From positions 1 to 60,023 of the forward strand of contig CACHDJ010000004.1 in NCBI GenBank assembly GCA_902578525.1: a stretch of DNA of 60,023 nt, in the 5' to 3' direction. The notes below the pieces were generated by a model, which was not told the DNA's origin, did not search any database, and saw only the letters and a list, made by a program, of their open reading frames with translations. Positions 43,092 to 52,042 of the stretch are shown piece after piece. Each line of letters opens with the position of its first letter. The stretch's first letter is position 1. A program made the translations under genes and the position numbers. The stretch is from an uncultured Pelagibacteraceae bacterium. Its GTDB lineage: Bacteria; Pseudomonadota; Alphaproteobacteria; Pelagibacterales; Pelagibacteraceae.

Positions 43092-43466
43092 ATGATACTT
43101 GTAAAAAATCTTGAGTCTATTACCAACCAAAAATGGTCAACTACAGATAAGTATCCTGGTGTAAGGTGGAAATTTTTAATTGATGCAGATTTTACTCAAA
43201 GCTCAGAACTTTCACTTGGTTATGCTGAAATTGCTCCAGGTGGAGATTTAATTCTACATTATCATTCACCAGCAGAATTATATGTGATTACTGACGGAAA
43301 TGGTACATTAAACAAATCTGGTGAACTTCAAGAAATTAAGAAAGGTGATGTAGTTTATATATCTAAAAATTCGAAACACGCACTTAAAAATAATGGAAAA
43401 GAAACTTTAAAATTTTATTGGATATTTCCAACTGATACTTTTTCTGAAGTTGAATATTTTTATTAG
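43092..43466 (+). CDS. dddK: DMSP lyase, DddK-type cupin
   Basis: This 124-residue single-cupin protein cleaves dimethylsulfoniopropionate to dimethyl sulfide and acrylate. The metal ligands expected for DddK all fit by position: H56, H58 and E62 in LHYHSPAELY, and H96 in NSKHALKN; Y64 and Y122 match the active-site tyrosines. The overall sequence, including YPGVRWKFLIDADF and EIAPGGDL, agrees with SAR11 DddK as I remember it. It is only 19 bases after tmm, with the SD AAGGAA, so one transcript is likely. The stop overlaps that of the convergent transporter by 4 bases. Confidence 0.93.
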   Translation: MILVKNLESITNQKWSTTDKYPGVRWKFLIDADFTQSSELSLGYAEIAPGGDLILHYHSPAELYVITDGNGTLNKSGELQEIKKGDVVYISKNSKHALKNNGKETLKFYWIFPTDTFSEVEYFY

Positions 43467-45616
43467 TCTATCCCAAGATGTTTTTTTCTTTTTTGAACAT
43501 AAGCTCTAATTAAATTGTCAAATATTAAAGCTATGAAAGCAACACAGATTCCAAGAGTTAATCCAATTCCTGCGCCTTTTTTATCTGATAATGCTTTTAA
43601 TATATATTGACCTAAGTCCTCTGTTCCAATAAATGCTCCTATGATCACCATAAATAAAGCAAACACAATCGTCTGATTTATACCTAGCATCATATGTGGG
43701 AATGCCAAAGGAAATTCTATTTTAGTTAATCTTTGAAATTTATTCACACCTGACATAGTTGCTGCGTCATGCAATCCAGCCGGAACACTTCTAAGTCCCT
43801 CAATTGTATATCTCGTGGCTGGTATCGTTGCATAAACTATAACTGCTATAAGCACAGATGTATCTGTTATACCAAATAACATCATTACTGGAATTAAATA
43901 TACAAAAGATGGGAATGTTTGAAAAATATCACAAACGCCTAACATAAAGTTTGCTGAGTGTTTATTTTGGAAACATAAAGTTCCAACTGTGAATCCAATG
44001 ATACAAGAGACTATAACTCCGAAAGTTGCCATATATGCTGTGACCAAAGCTCTATCCCACCAAGGGCTGAATGCGATAAATAAAGTTAAAGCACAAACTA
44101 CTAATGCTGAACGTAAACCACCAATTAAATATCCCGCACCAACAACCAAAACTATTGTAGCAATTGCAGGCATTCTTAAATACAAAGCTCTCATAGGTTG
44201 AAGCACATCTTGTATCAACCATGTATTGAAAGCTTTTATATAAATAAAGAAAGTATCAAAAATCCAATCTACTCCTTTATTCCAAAAATCAGCAGTCGAT
44301 ATCCCTTTGTTATGCGGAATTTCAAATAAATAATTGAAAGTATCTTTAAATAAATAAGTTCCAATATAAGCTAGTACTATTCCAATAACAAATATAGCAC
44401 CGAAAAATAAAAGATTTTTGTTTCTTTGGTAGAAGTTAAGATTACCAAAATAATCTGTTTGTTTATTGGCCCATGCCAAAGACATCTTATCTAAAAGAAT
44501 TGCAATTAAACTAATACACAAACCAGCCTCTAAAGCTAATCCAATGTTTAATTGGTTTAGTGCTAATAATAAATTGAATCCTAAACCTTTTGCTCCAATA
44601 AATGCTGAAATAACTGCCATTGAAAAGCACACCATGATTACTTGGTTTACCCCAATTAAAATATCTCTTCTAGCGGTTGGAATTAATACTTTAAACATTA
44701 ATTGAAAATTATTGCATCCACTCATTCTCCCTGCTTCAATAACTTCTGGAGGCACCGCTCTTAAACCTAGTAGAGTTAATAATATCATGGGCGGTATTGC
44801 TACAACCATAGTAATAATTACTGCAGCATGATCACCTACTCCAAAAAGAACTAATGCAGGGACCAATACAGCGTATTGTGGCATTGTCTGCATTACTAGT
44901 AATATTGGATATAAAGCTTTTTCTACACGTTTACTTTTAAAAGCTGCTATCCCCAATCCTAAACCAAAAATAAACGATAATGGAGCAGCAACTAATATAA
45001 AAGAAAGTGTTTGCATAGAAGGTTTCCATTGACCAAATACAGAAATGTAAACCATAGTTAAGCCCGCAAATAAAGCTAGACCTTTACCACTAAGCTTATA
45101 TGAAAGAAGCGCTGCACCTGCTGCAACAATTGTCCAAGGTAATCCTGGTAATTCAGCCCATGGATTTTTATCTATCCAATCCCAACTAGTAAACGCAACT
45201 ATAGTTTCAAGACCCCCTAACAATATCTCTCTTATTAATTCTATCAAAAAAGTCATGAAGGCAGTCAAATTTCTGCTTATTTGTAAAACTATCGGACGAC
45301 TTTTAAATTCTTGAGTATCTTCGTTCCAAACTTCAATTGGCATCCAATCGTTCATTAGGAAAAATAATGAGTCATTAATCCAAATAGGCAACCATCCAAG
45401 CAATGGAGGCAGTCTCCAGAAGACGTCGAAAGCATAATATCTTACTTCTTTTCCTAAAAATACATAACTACTTTGATTAGGGTCTTTCACAAATTCTGCT
45501 TGGCCCCTTATGAACTTATATGTTTCTGGGACATCGATCGCAAAACATAAAGCAAAAAATACGATTAATAAAAATAACCATTGAAAAGTTTTTGGATATT
45601 TCTTTAAAAGTTCCAT
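43463..45616 (-). CDS. proW: Double-length betaine/TMAO ABC permease
   Basis: This 717-residue protein has two permease domains in one chain. Each has an EAA loop: EAGRMSGCNNFQLMFKVLIP in the first half and DAATMSGVNKFQRLTKIEFP in the second, with the following sequences GAKGLG and GTEDLG. Typical ProW or OpuAB proteins are about 280 to 350 residues and form dimers, so here the dimer is covalent. It is 3 bases after proV. It would import glycine betaine, TMAO or other quaternary osmolytes. Confidence 0.9.
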   Translation of the reverse strand: MELLKKYPKTFQWLFLLIVFFALCFAIDVPETYKFIRGQAEFVKDPNQSSYVFLGKEVRYYAFDVFWRLPPLLGWLPIWINDSLFFLMNDWMPIEVWNEDTQEFKSRPIVLQISRNLTAFMTFLIELIREILLGGLETIVAFTSWDWIDKNPWAELPGLPWTIVAAGAALLSYKLSGKGLALFAGLTMVYISVFGQWKPSMQTLSFILVAAPLSFIFGLGLGIAAFKSKRVEKALYPILLVMQTMPQYAVLVPALVLFGVGDHAAVIITMVVAIPPMILLTLLGLRAVPPEVIEAGRMSGCNNFQLMFKVLIPTARRDILIGVNQVIMVCFSMAVISAFIGAKGLGFNLLLALNQLNIGLALEAGLCISLIAILLDKMSLAWANKQTDYFGNLNFYQRNKNLLFFGAIFVIGIVLAYIGTYLFKDTFNYLFEIPHNKGISTADFWNKGVDWIFDTFFIYIKAFNTWLIQDVLQPMRALYLRMPAIATIVLVVGAGYLIGGLRSALVVCALTLFIAFSPWWDRALVTAYMATFGVIVSCIIGFTVGTLCFQNKHSANFMLGVCDIFQTFPSFVYLIPVMMLFGITDTSVLIAVIVYATIPATRYTIEGLRSVPAGLHDAATMSGVNKFQRLTKIEFPLAFPHMMLGINQTIVFALFMVIIGAFIGTEDLGQYILKALSDKKGAGIGLTLGICVAFIALIFDNLIRAYVQKRKKHLGID

Positions 45617-45619
45617 AAT

Positions 45620-46648
45620 TTAATTATTATTTTTTCTTCCTCCAAAAACTGTATTGATTATTTTAGTTGGATTAATAGAGCCTATAACTTCATTATTTTC
45701 ATCGACTACGGCAACTGGTTTTTCTTGAGTAAGAATTTTTTCAGCAACATTTTCTATGATTTCATCTTTTGAGACTTTTAAATCACCTAAATTATCTTTA
45801 GACACCTCCATGACATCCTTAATCAATAAAACCTTTTCTCTTGGTACTTCTTCAGTAAATTTTCTGACATATTCAGTGGCTGGATTTAAAACAATATTAG
45901 CTGGTGTATCTAACTGCTCAATTATACCATCTTTCATAATCGCAATACGGTCTGCAAGTTTTAAAGCCTCATCAAAATCATGTGTAATAAACATGATTGT
46001 TTTTTGTAACTTGTCTTGAAGTCTTAAAAACTCATCTTGCATCTCTTTTCTAATTAATGGATCTAAAGCTGAAAAAGGCTCATCTAAAAACCAAATATCA
46101 GGCTCGACTGCTAAAGATCTTGCAATACCTACTCTTTGTTGTTGTCCTCCTGAAAGTTCTCTAGGAAAATAATTTTCTCTACCATCAAGACCAACTAATT
46201 TAACCATATCCATTGCTTTACTAATACTATCTTCAGTCTTGATTCCTTTAATCTGAAGTGGGAAAGCTATATTTTCAACAACAGTTTTATGTGGAAGTAA
46301 AGCAAAGCTTTGAAAAACCATTCCCATCTTGTTTCTTCTAAGATCTATTAGATCTCTATTATTTAGTTGTAAGAGGTCCTGACCTTCTATAAAAATTTTA
46401 CCGCCTGTTGCGTCTGTTAATCTTGAGATGCATCTTAATAGAGTTGATTTACCTGAGCCTGATAAACCCATAACAACCAACATTTCTCCTTTTGAAACTT
46501 CAAAGGAAGCATTGTTCACTCCTACAATACATCCATTTTCTTGGAAGGTTTTAGCGTCAACATTGCCATTAGAGTCTTGAAGCATTTTTTCAGCATTTGC
46601 TCCAAAAATTTTATATACGTTTTCACATTTAATTACCGGCTTAGACAT
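45620..46648 (-). CDS. proV: Betaine/TMAO ABC transporter ATPase
   Basis: This 342-residue ATPase powers osmolyte import. Walker A is GLSGSGKST at about 62-70, the signature LSGGQQQRVGIARSLA is near 165-180, and Walker B is IWFLDEPFSALDP. A C-terminal CBS-like region (KPVAVVDENNEVIGSINPTK) may sense ionic strength as in OpuA. An acidic insert with KMLQDSNGNVDAKTFQENG near 20-38 resembles that of ProV and OpuAA. It overlaps nothing; proW follows by 3 bases. Confidence 0.93.
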   Translation of the reverse strand: MSKPVIKCENVYKIFGANAEKMLQDSNGNVDAKTFQENGCIVGVNNASFEVSKGEMLVVMGLSGSGKSTLLRCISRLTDATGGKIFIEGQDLLQLNNRDLIDLRRNKMGMVFQSFALLPHKTVVENIAFPLQIKGIKTEDSISKAMDMVKLVGLDGRENYFPRELSGGQQQRVGIARSLAVEPDIWFLDEPFSALDPLIRKEMQDEFLRLQDKLQKTIMFITHDFDEALKLADRIAIMKDGIIEQLDTPANIVLNPATEYVRKFTEEVPREKVLLIKDVMEVSKDNLGDLKVSKDEIIENVAEKILTQEKPVAVVDENNEVIGSINPTKIINTVFGGRKNNN

Positions 46649-46711
46649 AAATTTTAGTCAAGTTATATGAAATTATGATAAAATTAAATCCATAATATTG
46701 TTACTTTCTCC

Positions 46712-47263
46712 CTAAAAATTTTTAATATAATAAACTCTGGTATCAATTCCTGTGCTTAAAAAACTTAATGCCTCACCGCTTACAGTTATTGACTCATCAA
46801 CACCAACATTATTTCCACTCACTGTAAAACCAGCAAAACACTTATTTTTTTCCTCATCCCATTTAACAAATGTTTCATCAATTTTATTCCCATTAATTGT
46901 GTAAATTTCATGTGCCCTAAAATTAAGAAAATTTGCCCCCATAATTGCACGTTGAGGAATTAATTTTGTAGCTTTACAAACTTGCTCATAAACTTCATCT
47001 GTTAACTTATAGTGATCTGTGCCATCAAAAGTTACCAATATTCCTGAAGGCAATTTAGAAATTAATTCACTTAATTTCTTTTCTTTAGCAATTCTCTCCT
47101 CCTCTAACTTCATTTTTCTAACAAGTTCGTCGCCACCACCAAACTTTATATTTAAAACAAAAAAAGATAATGAAATAATCAAAATTATTAATACCAGGCC
47201 ACCAAACTGTTTTGCAGTCTCTGGTAAATATTTTATTTTACTTAAAAAATTTTCTTTCAACAT
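46712..47263 (-). CDS. Single-pass membrane protein of unknown function
   Basis: This 183-residue protein has one hydrophobic helix at about 20-40 (GGLVLIILIISLSFFVLNIK), then a charged, probably coiled helix (LVRKMKLEEERIAKEKKLSE), and an extracytoplasmic domain with two cysteines, C94 and C142. I do not recognise a family. It is directly followed upstream by the MORN gene with no gap, and it lies 63 bases before proV. It could be a small periplasmic accessory to the transporter, but nothing proves it. Confidence 0.7.
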   Translation of the reverse strand: MLKENFLSKIKYLPETAKQFGGLVLIILIISLSFFVLNIKFGGGDELVRKMKLEEERIAKEKKLSELISKLPSGILVTFDGTDHYKLTDEVYEQVCKATKLIPQRAIMGANFLNFRAHEIYTINGNKIDETFVKWDEEKNKCFAGFTVSGNNVGVDESITVSGEALSFLSTGIDTRVYYIKNF

Positions 47264-47641
47264 TTACTCTTGCAACTTTCCATTTTTCCATGTTCCTGTT
47301 TTTTGAGTTCCATCAGACCAAGTAAAAGTTCCTTTTCCATTCATAAAACCTTTTACCCATTCACCTTCATAGGTTGAACCATCAGGAAAAGTTAAAACAC
47401 CTGTTCCGCTCCACTCACTATTTTTAAATTCACCTTTATAAATGTAACCATTAGGCCAAGTTTCAACTCCTTTGCCATTTTTTTTAGTTCCTACCCATTC
47501 TCCTTCATAAGTAGTTTTGTCTGTATAAACCCACTTACCAAAACCATTTTCACAATTTCCTTCTTTACATCCTGTACTTCGTGCTAAAGCAATTGATGAA
47601 ATTAATAAACTTAAAATGATGCTGAATAGATATTTTTTCAT
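47264..47641 (-). CDS. Exported MORN-repeat protein
   Basis: This 125-residue protein has a signal peptide, MKKYLFSIILSLLISSIALA, and about four MORN repeats with the YEGEW...G.G pattern: YEGEWVGTKKNGKG, YKGEFKNSEWSGTG, YEGEWVKGFMNGKG, and a final TGTWKNGK. MORN proteins bind lipids or other proteins; here the location is periplasmic or lipid facing. It sits between two orphans inside the region that separates proX from proV. The first GCKEGNCENG has a cysteine pair. Confidence 0.88.
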   Translation of the reverse strand: MKKYLFSIILSLLISSIALARSTGCKEGNCENGFGKWVYTDKTTYEGEWVGTKKNGKGVETWPNGYIYKGEFKNSEWSGTGVLTFPDGSTYEGEWVKGFMNGKGTFTWSDGTQKTGTWKNGKLQE

Positions 47642-47675
47642 ATTTATATTTTACACAAAATTAACCAAAAAAAAA

Positions 47676-48137
47676 TCAGACTTTTTTGTTATGTTTAATG
47701 CATGAATAAATAGAAATATATTTTTCTGTATTTTCACTTTTAATATTTTTTGTAATTTCATGGATTAATTCTCCAGTTTTCCTTGTGATGATGCCTGACT
47801 CTGAATAATTTTTTTCTTTATCAATTGATTTAAATAAAACTACATCTCGATTTACTATTTTTACATTAAGCTTTGCTGGATCTGAAAGAAATAAAGTTAA
47901 TCCTTTTACCAAAAGTGACTCTGGCTTTTTCGATTGAATTTTAAATTTATCTAACCCTTTCCCATTTAAATCCTCAGCTAAAAAAGTTTGATAATTATAT
48001 TTAGAATTTTTAATTATTTTTTTCTCTAAATTACACTTAAATTCAAGATCAATATCTTCATTTATATTAATATCTTTTGCTAAAGATTGATTAAAAAATA
48101 GCAAACTAATAAATATACTTAAAAAATATTTAATCAT
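47676..48137 (-). CDS. Small exported protein of unknown function
   Basis: This 153-residue protein has a signal peptide ending near FFNQSLAKD (about residue 20). The mature part is charged and mixed in structure, with FLAEDLNGKGLDKFKIQSKK in the middle and cysteines at about 35 and 148. No family is recognised. It begins soon after the strong terminator that follows proX and is 34 bases before the MORN gene, so it may start a transcript that includes the next genes down to proW. Confidence 0.7.
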   Translation of the reverse strand: MIKYFLSIFISLLFFNQSLAKDININEDIDLEFKCNLEKKIIKNSKYNYQTFLAEDLNGKGLDKFKIQSKKPESLLVKGLTLFLSDPAKLNVKIVNRDVVLFKSIDKEKNYSESGIITRKTGELIHEITKNIKSENTEKYISIYSCIKHNKKV

Positions 48138-48150
48138 TAAATTTTATTTT

Positions 48151-48186
48151 AAAAAAAAATCTCCCCCAACATTGTTGGGAGAGATT
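48151..48186 (-). terminator. Strong terminator after proX
   Basis: On the minus strand, AATCTCTCCCAAC pairs with GTTGGGGGAGATT over 13 positions with one G-T wobble and a three-base loop, followed by a T run (the A run at 48151-48157). It lies 24 bases after the proX stop and before the three accessory genes, so proX is terminated separately or partly read through. Confidence 0.85.
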
Positions 48187-48209
48187 TAAAGATTTAATAG
48201 CTTTTTGAC

Positions 48210-49154
48210 TTATTTAGTAAAAGCTTTCCAAACTTTCTTATTATCTTTCAGCCATTTTTTAGCTGCATCTTCGTGAGTCATTTTATCAATGTCAACTAAA
48301 GCTGCCATTGCACCAATTTGACTTGTTGAGAAAGAAAGTTTTTTAAACATCGCTGCTGCTTTTGGATGAGTTTTTGGAAAATCAGCATTTACTGCTTTTT
48401 TCAAATAACCATCTGGCGAACCACATTTTCCATCTCCACCATCTTCTGGTCTACAACCAGCTGTGTATGGAGGAAAGTCGATAAATGTAAAACCAGCACC
48501 ATCTGTAAAATTAGGTGTCCAATTAAAGATAATTGTTCCTCTACCTTCTTTTTTAGCAGCTGCTAATTCTGCCCAAAGTGCATCTGCACTTCCAGCAAAT
48601 TTAACCCACCATAGATCTCCTAAACCTAAAGCGTCAACCCTTTGTGGAATTAAGTCACCGTGCCAAGTTTGTGGACCTTCCAACATTCTTCCTTTTCCAT
48701 CTGGAGAGTCAGGTGTTGTAAAGTTTTTTGCACAGTCAGGGTTTTTTAGAGCTGTCCAATCTGGTAGACCAGGACATAATCCTTTTTCAGCAACCCAGTT
48801 TGGATAACCCATATCTTCAAGAGTTCTAGCCTCATGATCTCCCCAATCAAGCAAACCACCTTTATCAAGTGCAGTTGTGAAAGATTTACCGAAAGCGGAC
48901 TCCCATACTTCGTGAGATATAGTTACGTCACCAATTCTGATTGACTCATATACCGCCTGTGAATCTGCATTTACATATTTTACATTGTTACCCATGTCTT
49001 CCATAATTCCACCTATAACGTAAGCCATTACAATTTGGCTTGACCAGTTATGTGTTGGGATAACAATAGGTTTTTTACTATCAGCATTAGATATTCCCGC
49101 AAAACTGACAACAGAAATAACTAGAGCAGACAATAATGATATTATTTTTTTCAT
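48210..49154 (-). CDS. proX: Betaine/TMAO-binding periplasmic protein
   Basis: This 314-residue substrate-binding protein has a signal peptide MKKIISLLSALVISVVSFAG ending near NADS. The mature part is an OpuAC-type fold with VIPTHNWSSQIVMAYVIGG near 32-50, EVWESAFGKS near 82-91, and several tryptophans that could form a cation-pi cage for a methylated ammonium. It resembles TmoX/ProX of marine Alphaproteobacteria, so TMAO, betaine and choline are possible ligands. The SD is GAGGGG. Confidence 0.87.
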   Translation of the reverse strand: MKKIISLLSALVISVVSFAGISNADSKKPIVIPTHNWSSQIVMAYVIGGIMEDMGNNVKYVNADSQAVYESIRIGDVTISHEVWESAFGKSFTTALDKGGLLDWGDHEARTLEDMGYPNWVAEKGLCPGLPDWTALKNPDCAKNFTTPDSPDGKGRMLEGPQTWHGDLIPQRVDALGLGDLWWVKFAGSADALWAELAAAKKEGRGTIIFNWTPNFTDGAGFTFIDFPPYTAGCRPEDGGDGKCGSPDGYLKKAVNADFPKTHPKAAAMFKKLSFSTSQIGAMAALVDIDKMTHEDAAKKWLKDNKKVWKAFTK

Positions 49155-49263
49155 ATTTTCCCCTCTATAATTAATATATTAATGTTTAAGTATGTTCTCA
49201 TTTAAAGTTATAGTCAACTCGTTTTGGGTGTAATATGGTCCTAGCTAAATTAAAAAAGTAAAA

Positions 49264-51603
49264 ATGATAAGCTCGAGTAAACAAATTAAATATCCCGGTT
49301 TAAATATTTTACCACCTGGAGTTGAAAGACATCTCATAAATGGTGGTGGTCTAACTGCATTTCAAATTTATCCAGATGATGAATTAGAAATAATTAATAA
49401 TGAGGGCAATCAAATTTGTGAAATAATTTGTTTTGATAAAAATGGTAACTCTGATGTTGGGATTTTAAATCTTCAATCAAACAGTAAAAAAAATTATATC
49501 AGAGATATTCTTAATAAAAAAGATGAAACAATATTAGCTACTAATTATCAATTAAAAAAAAGAAACTTGAATATTTCTAAGTCTAAATCATCCATAGTTT
49601 TTGATAAAGATACTGATGCTGGAGAAAAAGTAAAATTAAAATCAAAAGATAAATGCTACGGAATATTTGCTGCACCAGCACAAGATATGAATATTGCAGA
49701 CCAGAATCCCCCAAGTGAATTAACGATTTTTATCAAAAGATCAAAAGTTATAAACGACAAAGAATTAAATGTTGTTCCCGACCCAATATTTGAACCACTT
49801 TATGAAGAAAATATAAACAGACAAACTTCAATATCATACCAAGTCAAAGAAGGAGATTATATTCAAGTAATCAGTCCGACTGGAAGACAATGCTCAGATT
49901 TTGTGGCATTTGATACTAAAAAATTAGATAAAGGAATTGAAAAAGGATTAGACTGGCAAACAACAAGAACTTTTATGGGAAATACATTTCCAGGACCTGG
50001 TTTGCACTCTAAATTTTATGATACGGATCATGAACCATTAGTTGAGGTAATAAGAGACACAGTTGGAAAACATGATACTTTTAATCTTGCGTGTACTTCA
50101 AAGTACTATGAGGATGCAGGTTATTTTGGCCATCCAAATTGTTCTGATAATTTAACTGAAAGCATGTCAAAATTTGGAGTTCAGAAACAAAAAGGATGGC
50201 ATGCAATAAATTTATTCTTTAACACTTCAGCGGCAGGATTAAATTCAGTTATATCTGACGAATCATATTCTAGACCAGGTGATTATGTAATGTTTAGAGC
50301 TTTAAAAGATTTAACAATCGGTACCACCGCATGTCCTAGTGATATAGATGCATGTAATTCATGGAATCCAACTGACATTTTTGTTAGAACTTATGATAAA
50401 AATAAAGAATTTAGTAAATCATTTGCATTTAGAATGAAAACAGACTCTGAAAAAAAACTTACAAGAAATTCTGGTTTCTACGAGAGAACATCAAAATTAA
50501 CAAGAAACTTTATAGATGCTAGAGGTTTTTGGCTTCCAAATGATTACACCAAACATGGTTTGATTAACGAATACAATGCATGTAGAAATAAAGCAGTTCT
50601 TATCGATCTATCTTCCCTCAGAAAATTTGAAATTATAGGCCCCGATGCTGAAGAATTATTAAACTATACACTTACAAGAAATGTAAAAAAACTGTCTGTT
50701 GGACAAATTGTTTACTCTGCCATGTGTTATGAGAATGGAATGATGTTTGACGATGGAACGCTTTTTAAATTAAGTGATACTGGGTTTAGATGGATTTGTG
50801 GTGATGAGTACGGAGGTCAATGGTTAAAAGAAATAGCTCAAAAGAAAAATTTTAATGTAAATATTAAAAACTCAACTGATCAAATTAGCAATGTTTCATT
50901 GCAAGGACCAAGAAGTAGAGAAATTTTAAAAAAATTTATTTTTACCCCTCCTACTCAACCTTCAATAGATGAGCTTGGATGGTTTAGATTTACAATATGT
51001 AGAATTGAAACATTACAAGGTATACCCTTAATTGTTTCAAGAACAGGTTATACCGGTGAACTAGGATATGAAATTTGGTGCCATCCCAATCATGCACCTA
51101 AGGTTTGGGATAAATTAATGGAATACGGAAAGGATGAAGGATTAATACCAGCAGGATTCGCTGCACTAGATAAACTTAGAATTGAGGCAGGTTTAATTTT
51201 ATTTGGTAATGAATTTGATGGAGAACAAGATCCTTTCGAGGCTGGAATTGGTTTTTCCGTTCCTTTAAAAACTAAAGAAGATGATTTTATAGGTAAGAAT
51301 ATTTTAAAAGATAGAAAAGCAACTCCACAAAAAAAACTTGTTGGATTAGAGCTAATAGGTAAAGAGCCAGCGGGTCATGGAGATTGTGTTCATGTTGGTA
51401 GAGCTCAGGTGGGTATTGTTACGAGTGGATGCTTATCTCCAACTTTAGGAAAAAACATTGCTTTATGTAGAATTGATATTGGACATTCAGAAATAGGTAG
51501 TGATGTTGAAATTGGAAAAATTGATGGACATCAAAAAAGAATACCCGCTAAAATAGTTGCCTTTCCACACTTCGATCCTGGAAAAACTCGTGTTAGATCT
51601 TAA
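49264..51603 (+). CDS. tdm: Trimethylamine N-oxide demethylase
   Basis: This 779-residue enzyme splits TMAO into dimethylamine and formaldehyde. The N-terminal half (about 1-390) is a DUF1989 domain; the C-terminal half from about 440 is a GcvT-like THF-binding domain with SRTGYTGELGYEIWCHPNHA. The zinc ligands fit H290, C293 and C357, whose spacing of 3 and 64 equals that of the H276, C279 and C343 that I recall for characterised Tdm. The formaldehyde can be captured on THF. It is divergent from proX with a 109-base spacer. Confidence 0.93.
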   Translation: MISSSKQIKYPGLNILPPGVERHLINGGGLTAFQIYPDDELEIINNEGNQICEIICFDKNGNSDVGILNLQSNSKKNYIRDILNKKDETILATNYQLKKRNLNISKSKSSIVFDKDTDAGEKVKLKSKDKCYGIFAAPAQDMNIADQNPPSELTIFIKRSKVINDKELNVVPDPIFEPLYEENINRQTSISYQVKEGDYIQVISPTGRQCSDFVAFDTKKLDKGIEKGLDWQTTRTFMGNTFPGPGLHSKFYDTDHEPLVEVIRDTVGKHDTFNLACTSKYYEDAGYFGHPNCSDNLTESMSKFGVQKQKGWHAINLFFNTSAAGLNSVISDESYSRPGDYVMFRALKDLTIGTTACPSDIDACNSWNPTDIFVRTYDKNKEFSKSFAFRMKTDSEKKLTRNSGFYERTSKLTRNFIDARGFWLPNDYTKHGLINEYNACRNKAVLIDLSSLRKFEIIGPDAEELLNYTLTRNVKKLSVGQIVYSAMCYENGMMFDDGTLFKLSDTGFRWICGDEYGGQWLKEIAQKKNFNVNIKNSTDQISNVSLQGPRSREILKKFIFTPPTQPSIDELGWFRFTICRIETLQGIPLIVSRTGYTGELGYEIWCHPNHAPKVWDKLMEYGKDEGLIPAGFAALDKLRIEAGLILFGNEFDGEQDPFEAGIGFSVPLKTKEDDFIGKNILKDRKATPQKKLVGLELIGKEPAGHGDCVHVGRAQVGIVTSGCLSPTLGKNIALCRIDIGHSEIGSDVEIGKIDGHQKRIPAKIVAFPHFDPGKTRVRS

Positions 51604-51953
51604 TGGCTAAAACTACAAAAGATTTATTAGAATTCTGGGAAGATCAAATGAAACTTCCTCATATATCTAGCAATTATTTTTTTAGAAAATCGCCTTCTCA
51701 TTACCATATGATGCTTTTAGTTATGCATGCTTTTAAGTATAAGGAACATCTAACAGTAGAGGAACTTAAAACAAGATTATTTAAAACATCTAGACCTAAA
51801 TCAGCTTTGATGATCAATGAAGCATGTGAAAAAGGATTCTTTTTCTTAGAAAAAGCATCAGAAGATCAAAGAAAAAAGTTTATAAAACCTAGTAAATCTT
51901 TCATAGATGAATTTAATCAATATCTTCTAACCCTAAAAAATCTTAGTTTCTAG
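51603..51953 (+). CDS. Small winged-helix-like protein downstream of tdm
   Basis: This 116-residue protein overlaps the tdm stop by one base (TAATG). The middle has LTVEELKTRLFKTSRPKSAL, like a helix-turn-helix, followed by MINEACEKGFFFLEKASEDQ and RKKFIKPSKSFIDEFNQYL, a layout reminiscent of the MarR recognition helix, wing and final helix. I infer a DNA-binding regulator; no gene symbol can be given. The wing residues are KASEDQRKKF. The targets could be the tdm, tmm or gmaS operons. Confidence 0.65.
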   Translation: MAKTTKDLLEFWEDQMKLPHISSNYFFRKSPSHYHMMLLVMHAFKYKEHLTVEELKTRLFKTSRPKSALMINEACEKGFFFLEKASEDQRKKFIKPSKSFIDEFNQYLLTLKNLSF

Positions 51954-51984
51954 GCAAATTACTGTAAATTAATTTATTACTTAT

Positions 51985-52006
51985 ATTTTTTATATATATA
52001 AAAAAT
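51985..52006. repeat. 22-base perfect palindrome
   Basis: A run of A, six T, four AT steps, six A and a T is its own reverse complement. It is in the 89-base spacer before the FAD oxidoreductase, and could be a bent promoter element or an operator. The low-complexity composition raises the chance of accidental symmetry. Confidence 0.4.
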
Positions 52007-52042
52007 TATATACTTTACTGACCCTCAAAATAAGGTTGTTAA

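Noticed and set aside
43092-43466. Generic cupin of unknown function
   Set aside because: All DddK ligand and tyrosine positions match, so DMSP lyase is the better call.
48463-48807. Plus-strand ORF of 114 codons inside proX
   Set aside because: It is a shadow of the proX coding sequence.
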